The notes under the pieces were generated by a model, which saw nothing but the letters and a program-made list of their open reading frames with translations, was not told the DNA's origin and did no database searches. Below are positions 33,388-44,799 of a stretch of 44,799 nucleotides of DNA, one piece after another. A program made the translations under genes and the position numbers. The stretch is taken from assembly GCA_013911465.1 (NCBI GenBank), contig JACETE010000003.1, forward strand, positions 1 through 44,799, read 5' to 3'. This DNA is from Candidatus Poseidoniales archaeon (lineage in GTDB: Archaea; Thermoplasmatota; Poseidoniia; Poseidoniales; Poseidoniaceae). Positions within the stretch are counted from its first letter, which is position 1. Every line of letters starts with the position of its first letter.

Positions 33388-34527
33388 CTACCGTTTCAAA
33401 CGCACGCTTTGATGAAGGACGACAAATCCAACGAAAATCAAGCCTGTGAGTCCAAACACCACTCCTGCAACGACGGGTCCAAAGGTAGAGGAATCGATTT
33501 CAATGGGCTGTGAGGTTGATTCGTTTTCAACTTCTATTTCTTTCAACCAAGAACCCTCCAGTAAACCCAGTTCCAGTAAGCGGCCTATATGTGCCAAAGA
33601 TTCAGCAGAGACCTTGTCGGGTGTGTCATCGTGCGTATGCCAATACCCTCCCCATGCACTAGCATTTTCTCCGTATCGAATGTCTATGAAATCAATGGCG
33701 GGAATGCCTACATTCAACATTGGCACGTGATCATCGTTGACGCCATCGGTTTTTGAGAAATTGACAATATCTTGGCCTGGATTCCCGTCGCACCCAGTAA
33801 CGTTGTCTACCAATCCGAGAGGTTGAGATAGGGATTCCACCGAATCCCACAAACGGTCTCCTTCAGGGTCGCCGAGGTAGGGTGGGTATGTGCGATGAAT
33901 CTTCAAGTCTGCATCACCGATCATATCGACGAGGAGAAAAGAATCTATTCGTGCAATGTCTTCATCAGTTCGATTTTCTGCCCATGCTGCAGCACCTAGC
34001 ATTGATGGCGTTGGGCCCTGATCTTCAGCATCGGTGAGCAAAATCCAAACTTCATGATCAAGGTTCATCTCAGGAAGGATTCGAGCAAGTTCCCACAACA
34101 CTGCGACTCCGCTTGCCCCATCGTTAGCGCCTTGAATTGGAAGATCGGTCATGTTTGGGTCTTGGTCACGCTCAGCTCTGTCTCTTGAGTCATAGTGTGC
34201 AGCGAGGACGACGACAGGCCCGAACTCAGAGGCATCTTCTGGAATCAGGCGCCCCTCAAGATTCGTTAAGTTGTAACCACCTCGTTGGTGAGGGTCCAGT
34301 TGCCATTCGAACGCTCCTCTGGTCTCCATGAACCAATTTCGAAGTTCCATTGATGCGTTGCTTCCAGGGGTGCGGTATCCGAAATCAACTTGAGTTGTAA
34401 TGCTTTGATTTGCCTTCACTCCATCGAATTGTAATTCTTCAACAGTATCGCAAACCTCAGTTGCTGATACGGCTGGTGCAGCCAAAGAAGCGGCCAAAAG
34501 AGTGGCCAAAAGCATCATTGTTCTCAA
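33388..34527 (-). CDS. Secreted, membrane-anchored M28-family metallopeptidase
   Basis: Zinc peptidase of the M28 family, closest in pattern to the glutaminyl-cyclotransferase-like branch. A signal peptide spans 1-22 (LLATLLAASLAAPAVSA). Zinc ligands and catalytic residues are visible at His111/Asp113 (AAHYDSR), Asp136 (GANDGASG), Glu168-Asp169 (LLTDAEDQG), a later Asp in LLVDMIGD and His in YWHTHDDTPDKVS. A C-terminal membrane helix (VVAGVVFGLTGLIFVGFVVLH) anchors it outside the cell. Either aminopeptidase or cyclotransferase activity is possible. TTG 34527 has AGGAGG 8 bases upstream; ATG 34518 is the alternative start. It is divergent from the large PKD metalloprotease. Confidence 0.88.
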   Translation of the reverse strand: MRTMMLLATLLAASLAAPAVSATEVCDTVEELQFDGVKANQSITTQVDFGYRTPGSNASMELRNWFMETRGAFEWQLDPHQRGGYNLTNLEGRLIPEDASEFGPVVVLAAHYDSRDRAERDQDPNMTDLPIQGANDGASGVAVLWELARILPEMNLDHEVWILLTDAEDQGPTPSMLGAAAWAENRTDEDIARIDSFLLVDMIGDADLKIHRTYPPYLGDPEGDRLWDSVESLSQPLGLVDNVTGCDGNPGQDIVNFSKTDGVNDDHVPMLNVGIPAIDFIDIRYGENASAWGGYWHTHDDTPDKVSAESLAHIGRLLELGLLEGSWLKEIEVENESTSQPIEIDSSTFGPVVAGVVFGLTGLIFVGFVVLHQSVRLKR

Positions 34528-34564
34528 CCGCTGACCCTCCTATTTGATGATGCTACAGACGCGG

Positions 34565-34577
34565 GGTATTAAATACC
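34565..34577. promoter_or_regulatory. Palindromic TATA element GGTATT-A-AATACC
   Basis: A perfect 13-base palindrome contains a TATA-like core readable on both strands. It lies about 44 bases from the start of the M28 gene on one side and 61 bases from the PKD-protein ATG on the other, so it may act as a shared bidirectional promoter. Confidence 0.5.
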
Positions 34578-34597
34578 TCATTTCGATACATCGAATT

Positions 34598-34612
34598 GTG
34601 ATACCGTATCAC
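34598..34612. promoter_or_regulatory. Palindrome GTGATAC-C-GTATCAC
   Basis: Seven-base perfect arms around one base. If the TATA element at 34565-34577 directs rightward transcription, this palindrome sits at or just after the start of transcription of the PKD-protein gene, a classic repressor position. Confidence 0.5.
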
Positions 34613-34631
34613 ATTTTATTGAGGATTTCAT

Positions 34632-37600
34632 ATGTCTGAACGACGCTCCACTCAAGCCTTATTCCTCGTCTTTCTGATGTTGTCATCTGTTGTTGCTCAT
34701 GCCGCAGCGAATGAAACCGAACACGAGGTCGAAGATATTGAGGAGGAGATTGGTGTTGTATACGGCGATTTGTCCCAATTTAATGTCGAGACTGGTTCGC
34801 AATATCTTCTCATCGATGAGGATCAGCCAGTCGTTTCAGCAACCTCCTTCATCAAACAAGCATGGGTTGACGAAGGCCGTCCCGGAGTCAACGATATTCG
34901 ATATCAGCCTTCAATGGCGAGAGCAACATGCTCTCAGCATGTTGTCGGGGACACGCTCACCGTCCCAATTTCGGGCGGTTCAACCAGCGTCTATGTTGCG
35001 AAAACAACAGCATCCGTGGCCTTCTTGGTCCAATCTGGGCGAACCCTGTCTTCGACAGTTCTCCAAAATCTTGCCTCAACATGGGATCAGACCATCTATC
35101 CGACAATGACAACATACTTCGGCAAAGATTACCAAGACGGGCGAGGACTTGCTCCACCTGACAACGACAACAACTGTCAAGTTGAAATTGTGATTTACGA
35201 CATTGACGGTGCTTTCAACATCGGAGGATATTTTTCTCCTGGGACGGCAGCAACCCGTGAAGTCGTGTATGTTGATTTTGCAGACATTACATTGGCTTGG
35301 GGTAAGTCCATCATTGCTCACGAATTGCAACACTTGCTCCACAATGCGCAGGACCCGTACGAAAATCTCTGGTTGGATGAAGGGAATGCAGACGTTGCAA
35401 TCTATCTCTGCTTTGGCGCTGATGGGACCCTAGCTGGACACCTTAACGGCTGGACACAGCAATCTGATCTGAGTGTTCGATGGTGGAATCAAAGAAATGC
35501 TGACTACGGGGCAGGATTCATTTTTACAATGTATTTAGCGGACCATTTAGGCGGAGGTCCTGCTGTTCGGCAACTTGTTCAAGATTCAGCAACAGGTGGG
35601 CTTGGCGTAGAAAATCTAGCACTTTCTCCTGTGTCAGGACAATCCGGAAAGATCGGGAGAACCATGGGCGAGATTTTTGCCAATTTCTCCATTGCTGCTA
35701 CCATTGATTCCGATCAAGGAATTTACGGATTTTCCAATCTTGACCTGAATCCTTCATGCGGAGGGTCAACGTTCTGTCGGATCACCCCTGCGGATACCAA
35801 TTCAGATTGGTCCACTCCATGGAGCTCAACTGGGCATACCATGGAGGGTTGGGGCATCCGCTCGTTCAAGTTCACCCCCGGTTCTGCGTCCCCTGCACCG
35901 CTAACTCTCCGAGTTACATCGGACGTTTCGAATTTTGATGGCGTTCTTGTTTACAAATCAACAGCCGATGGACTTTGGTCGACCCAAGATTTAGATTTCA
36001 ACAACAACGTAGCAACCGGATTGATTCAAGGATTTGGCAATCTCACCGATGAAGTGTATGCTATCGTATGGTATGCAAGTACTGTCGCAGATTGCGATTA
36101 CACCTCTTGCGGCCCTTCGTATCCACAAGGAACAATTGACATCGAAGCCGCTCGAATCACCTCTCCCGCAACCATGATGCTGAACGGAACGACCCTCGGA
36201 GATAGAGATGGTGATGGGTCTGCAGATACTGTACAAGTCAATTATTCCATTCTCTCCAATGCATTCTTTGAAGACTTGGATGTTGATGTCCTTGTTCGTG
36301 ACAGTAACGGCACCGTCGTAGATACGATTTCCACTCGTGTACAAGCCGGGGGAGGTGTTCACGTGCCGGACAGTGTCTACTTTACTGCAAACAAAAACGA
36401 TCAGTACACGATCGCATTCACCATGAAGAACATGCTCGGAGCAGTACTCGATACAGAAACCACCTCGCCTCAGGCTCTATCCAACATGGCTCCAGTCGCC
36501 AATGCTTCGGTTTCGACCAACACCAGTCAGACGTATGAGAAAATCCAGTTCACGGGAGACGGATTTGATGCTTGGGGTCTTTCTCTTGATAACAACACGC
36601 TCCCTTACTTTGACCAGCCAATAGCGTATGCGTGGGATTTCGATGACAACATGACTTCAGGATTACGTTCCCCGTTACGATCCTTCTCCCAAGCAGGTGT
36701 CTACAATACGACTCTCAGGATCATGGATGTTGGAGGTACTTGGTCTGATGTAAGTATCAATCAACTCAACATCACTGATACCTCTGAGCCCATTCCAATC
36801 ATCACAGTGAACAACAACATCGTTGCAGATCGAATTGAGATTTTTACCAATCAGCGCATCATTTTCTCTGCTTATCAAACAGCGGATAACGTTCCTCTGG
36901 AATATCTCGACTTTACATGGAATTGGGGCGATGGTTCTGCAGAATCTTCCGGTCAGGGCATGTACACTGCAAACCATGAATGGGGTGACGTCGTTGGCCC
37001 GAACCAGACCTACACACTCACGCTTTCAGTTTCTGATGGCATCAACGTTGGTCAGAAAACCATCGAGGTCATTGTCAACAATCGCCAGCCATACCAAATC
37101 TTCTCTGACATTCTGAACACATACACTTACACTCCCTTGTTGATGCCAGATGTCTTTACCGACGATGACGGAGAGAATCTCTCCCTCAGTTGGGCATTTG
37201 AGGATGGTGTCAATCTTGATGGCGTTGAAGTGGACCGAACCGATGACTTCTCTTCGACCTCCTCTGCAGCCTTCTATCCAGCACCCGCTTGGAACACTCC
37301 AGGGACAAAGAACATCACCGTTACAGTCACGGATGAAGATGGTGCAGTTTCAATTGCAGAACTTCGTGTCAATGTCATCAACCAACTCCCTGTAGCGAAT
37401 TACATCGTCAAGGAATCAGGTGCAACGGGCGCACCTCAGGTGAATTTCTTGGTCGATGATGCTCAGGTGAATGTGCCTTACACGTTCGATGGACGAACCA
37501 GCTTCGATATTGACGGAACAACCGGTACGTACAATGATTTGACATTCAATTGGTCCTTCCCTGATGGCACCTTTAGCAACAAAACACTCCCTGCTTACTC

Positions 37601-38810
37601 ATTCTCGGAACCAGGAGAACAAATCATCCAACTTGTCGTAACAGATGAAAGTGGAGAACAAAGCAGTCCAAAGGTCATTGTTGTCGTCGTTGCAAATCCT
37701 TTGCCGATCATCCAATTGCAAATTCTGGATGCTTGGGTGGATGGTGAACTGCTCATGGACAGTGATGTATTCCCCGAGAATGGATTACCTGATCAGTGGT
37801 CGAGAACCTTTGATGAAAACGGTGTCAACGTGGCAATACCTGGTGCTATGTTGTATTTCGATTCAAGCGGCACACGAGATGGTGATCAAAAATTCGAGGG
37901 CAAATATGTACCTCTTGAAGTTGAATCGCCTGATTGGAACGGTTTGTTGGAGTACACATGGGACTTTGGAGATGCGACTCCAATCGTTCACGAACCAATG
38001 CCATGGCATTCGTACGAACGTCCTGGATTGTACACGGTTAAACTCACCGTACGTGACGCCTTCGGAACAGGAGATGTCACTCGTGCGGAATTCAATGTCC
38101 ACGTCGATTCTCCTCCAGAAATCGCAGATATAGACCTGCCAGACGAAATCTTTGAGGACTTTTCCTCAGCAGTCTTCGTGAATGTATCCGATGCGGAATC
38201 ACTCGCAGATCTTGTCTTCTATAGAGATCTCGATGTTCTGGATGGTTCAAATTCTGACCGAGATGAAACCATCAGCAACGATCTTACCGTTGAATGGGAA
38301 CAAGACATTCTCGATGATGCGGACGGGGATGGTATTCTCGACAACGATTGGTTTGTTTCAAGCAACAACATTGTCACACTGGCGACAGTGGTCTGGGATG
38401 ATCCAACAGATGCTATTCTTCGAGTGAAAGTTTGTGATGGAATGGGGCTTTGCGATGTTGCTCAAACCGATGTTACCGTTCTGCCAGAACAAGTTGCAGA
38501 CCCGTCACTTTCCGACTTCAGCTGGGATGAATGGAAATCCTGGATGTCCGATGCAGGAAGTGATGCACTTGGCTTCATTGCACTCATTTTAGCTGCACTC
38601 ATTCTCGGTTGGCTTGTTATGCGCCAACCAAACGACATCGAGGAGGAAGCGAAACAAAATGCGGAAACCTATGATGTTGAACACGCTGATGATGGTGGCT
38701 TGCTCGGAATGGATCACCACAACCCTCCTCCGGCGCCCAAGATTCTCTCTAAACAAGAACGAAGGAACGATGAGAGCGGTTACATCCGTCCACTACGACG
38801 ACGTGAGTGA
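34632..38810 (+). CDS. Large surface-anchored metalloprotease-like protein with PKD-type repeats
   Basis: A 1392-residue exported protein. A signal peptide spans about 1-25. The N-terminal catalytic-like domain has HELQH (His230, Glu231, His234) and a third ligand Glu250 in WLDEGNAD, the gluzincin pattern seen in hyicolysin-like (M30) peptidases. A beta-rich region with a calcium-type DRDGDGSADT loop comes next. About five PKD-type units follow at roughly 617-716, 718-816, 817-916, 917-1022 and 1023-1159 (for example YAWDFDDN, WNWGDGS, YTWDFGDAT). One C-terminal membrane helix (1312-1335) and a charged cytoplasmic tail end the protein. It probably degrades proteins or particles at the cell surface. 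The peptidase family assignment is less certain than the architecture. GAGGAT precedes the ATG. Confidence 0.85.
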   Translation: MSERRSTQALFLVFLMLSSVVAHAAANETEHEVEDIEEEIGVVYGDLSQFNVETGSQYLLIDEDQPVVSATSFIKQAWVDEGRPGVNDIRYQPSMARATCSQHVVGDTLTVPISGGSTSVYVAKTTASVAFLVQSGRTLSSTVLQNLASTWDQTIYPTMTTYFGKDYQDGRGLAPPDNDNNCQVEIVIYDIDGAFNIGGYFSPGTAATREVVYVDFADITLAWGKSIIAHELQHLLHNAQDPYENLWLDEGNADVAIYLCFGADGTLAGHLNGWTQQSDLSVRWWNQRNADYGAGFIFTMYLADHLGGGPAVRQLVQDSATGGLGVENLALSPVSGQSGKIGRTMGEIFANFSIAATIDSDQGIYGFSNLDLNPSCGGSTFCRITPADTNSDWSTPWSSTGHTMEGWGIRSFKFTPGSASPAPLTLRVTSDVSNFDGVLVYKSTADGLWSTQDLDFNNNVATGLIQGFGNLTDEVYAIVWYASTVADCDYTSCGPSYPQGTIDIEAARITSPATMMLNGTTLGDRDGDGSADTVQVNYSILSNAFFEDLDVDVLVRDSNGTVVDTISTRVQAGGGVHVPDSVYFTANKNDQYTIAFTMKNMLGAVLDTETTSPQALSNMAPVANASVSTNTSQTYEKIQFTGDGFDAWGLSLDNNTLPYFDQPIAYAWDFDDNMTSGLRSPLRSFSQAGVYNTTLRIMDVGGTWSDVSINQLNITDTSEPIPIITVNNNIVADRIEIFTNQRIIFSAYQTADNVPLEYLDFTWNWGDGSAESSGQGMYTANHEWGDVVGPNQTYTLTLSVSDGINVGQKTIEVIVNNRQPYQIFSDILNTYTYTPLLMPDVFTDDDGENLSLSWAFEDGVNLDGVEVDRTDDFSSTSSAAFYPAPAWNTPGTKNITVTVTDEDGAVSIAELRVNVINQLPVANYIVKESGATGAPQVNFLVDDAQVNVPYTFDGRTSFDIDGTTGTYNDLTFNWSFPDGTFSNKTLPAYSFSEPGEQIIQLVVTDESGEQSSPKVIVVVVANPLPIIQLQILDAWVDGELLMDSDVFPENGLPDQWSRTFDENGVNVAIPGAMLYFDSSGTRDGDQKFEGKYVPLEVESPDWNGLLEYTWDFGDATPIVHEPMPWHSYERPGLYTVKLTVRDAFGTGDVTRAEFNVHVDSPPEIADIDLPDEIFEDFSSAVFVNVSDAESLADLVFYRDLDVLDGSNSDRDETISNDLTVEWEQDILDDADGDGILDNDWFVSSNNIVTLATVVWDDPTDAILRVKVCDGMGLCDVAQTDVTVLPEQVADPSLSDFSWDEWKSWMSDAGSDALGFIALILAALILGWLVMRQPNDIEEEAKQNAETYDVEHADDGGLLGMDHHNPPPAPKILSKQERRNDESGYIRPLRRRE

Positions 38811-38860
38811 ACGAATGTCTCAAGAACCTCGTCGTCAACCTTGGGCTGAGGGGTGAGTCG

Positions 38861-39898
38861 ATGATGCAAAGGCGAGCATTTGTTTTGCTGTCAATTCTTC
38901 TTGTCCCTCTGTTGAGTGGAATCTTCACTCCAAACTCTGGGCTTGCTTCTGCCGCTATCGATGACTGTCAAGGTGATCTGTCTCCAATTGTGTGGAATGA
39001 AACTATTTCTCACCATGCTCTTGTGCCTCATCACAGCAAATGGATGTCATACTATGACGCCTATGATGACGATTGGGGTGATGACGGCCGTGAAGGTGGC
39101 AAAAATTCAGAGTCTTCGACCGAATCAAGTGCAAATTCATATGACCCAGCACTTGCCCCTGAAGAAGAATGGATGTATCAGAACCACCATTCTCCTGAGC
39201 CTGTGGAAACCTTGACGACCAATGTTGCGGCAACGATGTTGGTTGGAAACGACAGCGTGGGTGCTCTTCGACTCAATCTATCTAGTGCACATCGAACAAC
39301 GATATGTGTTGAAATTCAAGGTGTTGTCGGTGATATGACTGTGCCTGCTAAAGCAGATGTCTATCTCATGACGACCTCCCAATACGAGACCTACAGTTGG
39401 TCTTATGATCGAATGCACAGTGAAGATTTTGATTTCTGGTTTGAGCGAGAGAGCTTGAGTGATGATGAATTTGTAACTGAGGTATACCCTGAATGGGCTG
39501 CATTCGATGTGACGGGATGGAAAACCTATCGCGATGTTCATGTCTATGAAAATACAGATTCTGTGGTCATGAGTGTATCATTAGATGGTCCAGAAGTGTA
39601 CTCCTCTCTGTTCTCAGGTGCTACCTATCAGGAATTTTTTGTCGTTATTGACACTTGGGATAATTCCCGGAGAGGTGATGCAGGCGTGCAAAACAACATC
39701 GTTGCAGCAGATGTTGCGATCTCGACAGTAGAACGTTCGATCGTTCTTCCGAATTGGACTGTTTCGATAACATTCTTTGTCTTCTTCATGTCAATCATGT
39801 TGGCACCAGTCATCATCAATCGACGTTACATGAATGCGGGCCTTGAGCCGCAAATGGAACACGAAAAGCAACTGATGCCATCACTAAATCAACAATAA
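38861..39898 (+). CDS. Exported, C-terminally anchored protein of unknown function
   Basis: An unrecognised protein of 345 residues. ATG 38861 starts a clear signal peptide (RRAFVLLSILLVPLLSG). A long extracellular region, rich in Asp, Ser, Tyr and Trp with an acidic low-complexity stretch near 75-110, follows. A membrane helix near the C-terminus (WTVSITFFVFFMSIMLAPVII) and a short tail end it. The frame also opens at GTG 38807 overlapping the upstream stop as GTGA, but that adds 18 residues before the signal peptide. GGGGTGAG at about 38850 supports 38861. It is 50 bases downstream of the PKD protein and probably cotranscribed and coassembled at the surface with it. Confidence 0.78.
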   Translation: MMQRRAFVLLSILLVPLLSGIFTPNSGLASAAIDDCQGDLSPIVWNETISHHALVPHHSKWMSYYDAYDDDWGDDGREGGKNSESSTESSANSYDPALAPEEEWMYQNHHSPEPVETLTTNVAATMLVGNDSVGALRLNLSSAHRTTICVEIQGVVGDMTVPAKADVYLMTTSQYETYSWSYDRMHSEDFDFWFERESLSDDEFVTEVYPEWAAFDVTGWKTYRDVHVYENTDSVVMSVSLDGPEVYSSLFSGATYQEFFVVIDTWDNSRRGDAGVQNNIVAADVAISTVERSIVLPNWTVSITFFVFFMSIMLAPVIINRRYMNAGLEPQMEHEKQLMPSLNQQ

Positions 39899-39907
39899 AT
39901 ATTGATT

Positions 39908-40705
39908 TCAGTACTCGAGAAGAGTCCAAGCATCTCGCAGGTCTCGAACGTTGATGAGGCCCTTATCGCTGATGCGATGTTCCATTGAGAGCGTTGCGTA
40001 AACCATCGAGACACCGAGAACTGGGGCATGAATGCGAGCCCAATCTCCACCGCTGTTGACCGCCATGAGGCTGTAATCCACGCCCTCGCCCTTGAGTTCA
40101 ATCGCTGCATCTACGATCTGCAGAGCGTCGAGATGGGAATGAGCAGTGGAACAGAATTTCACAAGGTCTGCCTTTTCGCCGTTATCTCGGACAAAGGATG
40201 CGATGTCTTCTGAGTTTGGGGTTCCATTGATGTCGTGACTTGAGTATACGATTTTACATCCATTTTCCTTTGCAGAACCCATCAAACCAACAAGTGCCTT
40301 CTCTTCGATGGAGGATTCCATATCGATCCATGTAACTCCGGAGTCGATAGCGAGTTGAATGATGGCAACTCGTTCTTCTTCAGTTCCGGGGAAAAATCCG
40401 CCTTCACGAGGGGGTCGAACTGTGAAAATGACTGGTACAGCAATTGAGTCCTTTAATTTCTGAATCGTTTCCTTTGCATCAACTGTCGATGCATCCGAAA
40501 TTGGCCATTCCGCTTCTGGCGGCATGACGCTCTTTGGCTCTCCTTCTTCCTGTTCAACCAAAACTGGCTCAGGTTTGGTCAGGTAGAGGCGGTCAAAGCG
40601 AACTTCGACAAGGTCAGCGCCTGCGGTCGATGCACGGGCTGCTTCATCTACCATGTCATCCACGTTCGTTGAGTCTAGCGCTACGCAAATGGTCGGTTCA
40701 GGCAT
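39908..40705 (-). CDS. aroD: Type I 3-dehydroquinate dehydratase
   Basis: Shikimate-pathway enzyme that dehydrates 3-dehydroquinate to 3-dehydroshikimate through a Schiff base. The key residues of class I enzymes are seen: Glu34 and Arg36 (LVEVRFDRL), the FTVRPPREGG segment, His157 (YSSHD) and the Schiff-base Lys183 (LVKFCSTA), with the C-terminal substrate loop in NSGGDWARI. At 265 residues it is longer than typical archaeal versions because of an acidic insert at about 44-75. No other shikimate gene lies in the window. It ends 10 bases from the convergent exported protein and diverges from gyrB. Confidence 0.92.
   Translation of the reverse strand: MPEPTICVALDSTNVDDMVDEAARASTAGADLVEVRFDRLYLTKPEPVLVEQEEGEPKSVMPPEAEWPISDASTVDAKETIQKLKDSIAVPVIFTVRPPREGGFFPGTEEERVAIIQLAIDSGVTWIDMESSIEEKALVGLMGSAKENGCKIVYSSHDINGTPNSEDIASFVRDNGEKADLVKFCSTAHSHLDALQIVDAAIELKGEGVDYSLMAVNSGGDWARIHAPVLGVSMVYATLSMEHRISDKGLINVRDLRDAWTLLEY

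Positions 40706-44799
<4,094 letters not shown>

Noticed and set aside
37645..38133. Reading frame of 162 codons inside the PKD protein gene
   Set aside because: It is in another frame of a strongly supported gene and has no recognisable domain or ribosome binding site.

Overview
The window looks like chromosomal DNA from a planktonic euryarchaeon of the Thermoplasmatota, most probably Marine Group II (Candidatus Poseidoniales). It carries archaeal information genes (aIF2-gamma, S6e, Orc1/Cdc6, Dph2, an archaeal-type purine phosphoribosyltransferase, a bat-like HTH_10 regulator) beside genes of bacterial style (gyrase A and B, class II HMG-CoA reductase, a class II CCA-adding enzyme, L-aspartate oxidase, SMC-ScpA-ScpB, acyl-CoA dehydrogenase). 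Gene density is very high. Several convergent pairs overlap at their 3' ends. Many starts have either a GGAGGTGA-like ribosome binding site or a TATA-like box about 20-28 bases before the start codon, which suggests leaderless mRNA. The lineage is inferred from gene content only.

Layout. 1-4.5 kb: the end of an exported-looking protein, a ketopantoate reductase, L-aspartate oxidase (minus strand) and a small membrane protein with a zinc-ribbon tail. 4.6-10.3 kb: a complete condensin operon smc-scpA-scpB. 10.3-11.6 kb: HMG-CoA reductase of the mevalonate pathway (minus strand). 11.6-14.8 kb: an array of TTAACG repeats followed by an operon of an Orc/Cdc6-like AAA+ ATPase with a winged helix, a beta-propeller protein and a DUF357 protein. 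I regard this as the best candidate for an undescribed system.

14.8-21 kb is a minus-strand block for translation and replication: HTH regulator, PIN-domain protein, aIF2-gamma, S6e, Orc1/Cdc6, Dph2, phosphoribosyltransferase and a GcvH-like protein. 21-25 kb: acyl-CoA dehydrogenase behind a perfect inverted repeat, an EF-hand/coiled-coil protein, a class II CCA-adding enzyme and a ParB/SerK-fold protein. 25-30.4 kb: a minus-strand run of M61 protease with PDZ, HEAT-repeat protein, PCMT-like methyltransferase, HTH_10 regulator and a membrane protein. 30.4-34.5 kb: a DUF2085 membrane protein, a thymidylate kinase with a large extra C-terminal domain, a membrane protein with a carboxypeptidase-regulatory-like domain, and a secreted M28 peptidase. 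34.6-39.9 kb: a 1392-residue surface metalloprotease-like protein with PKD-type repeats and a second exported membrane-anchored protein. 39.9-44.8 kb: type I 3-dehydroquinate dehydratase (minus strand), then gyrB and gyrA behind a hairpin-rich intergenic region. gyrA runs off the end of the window.

I saw no tRNA, rRNA, CRISPR array, insertion sequence or prophage. No stretch over 300 bases lacks a gene; the longest gaps (40706-40944 and 11576-11792) are described as features.
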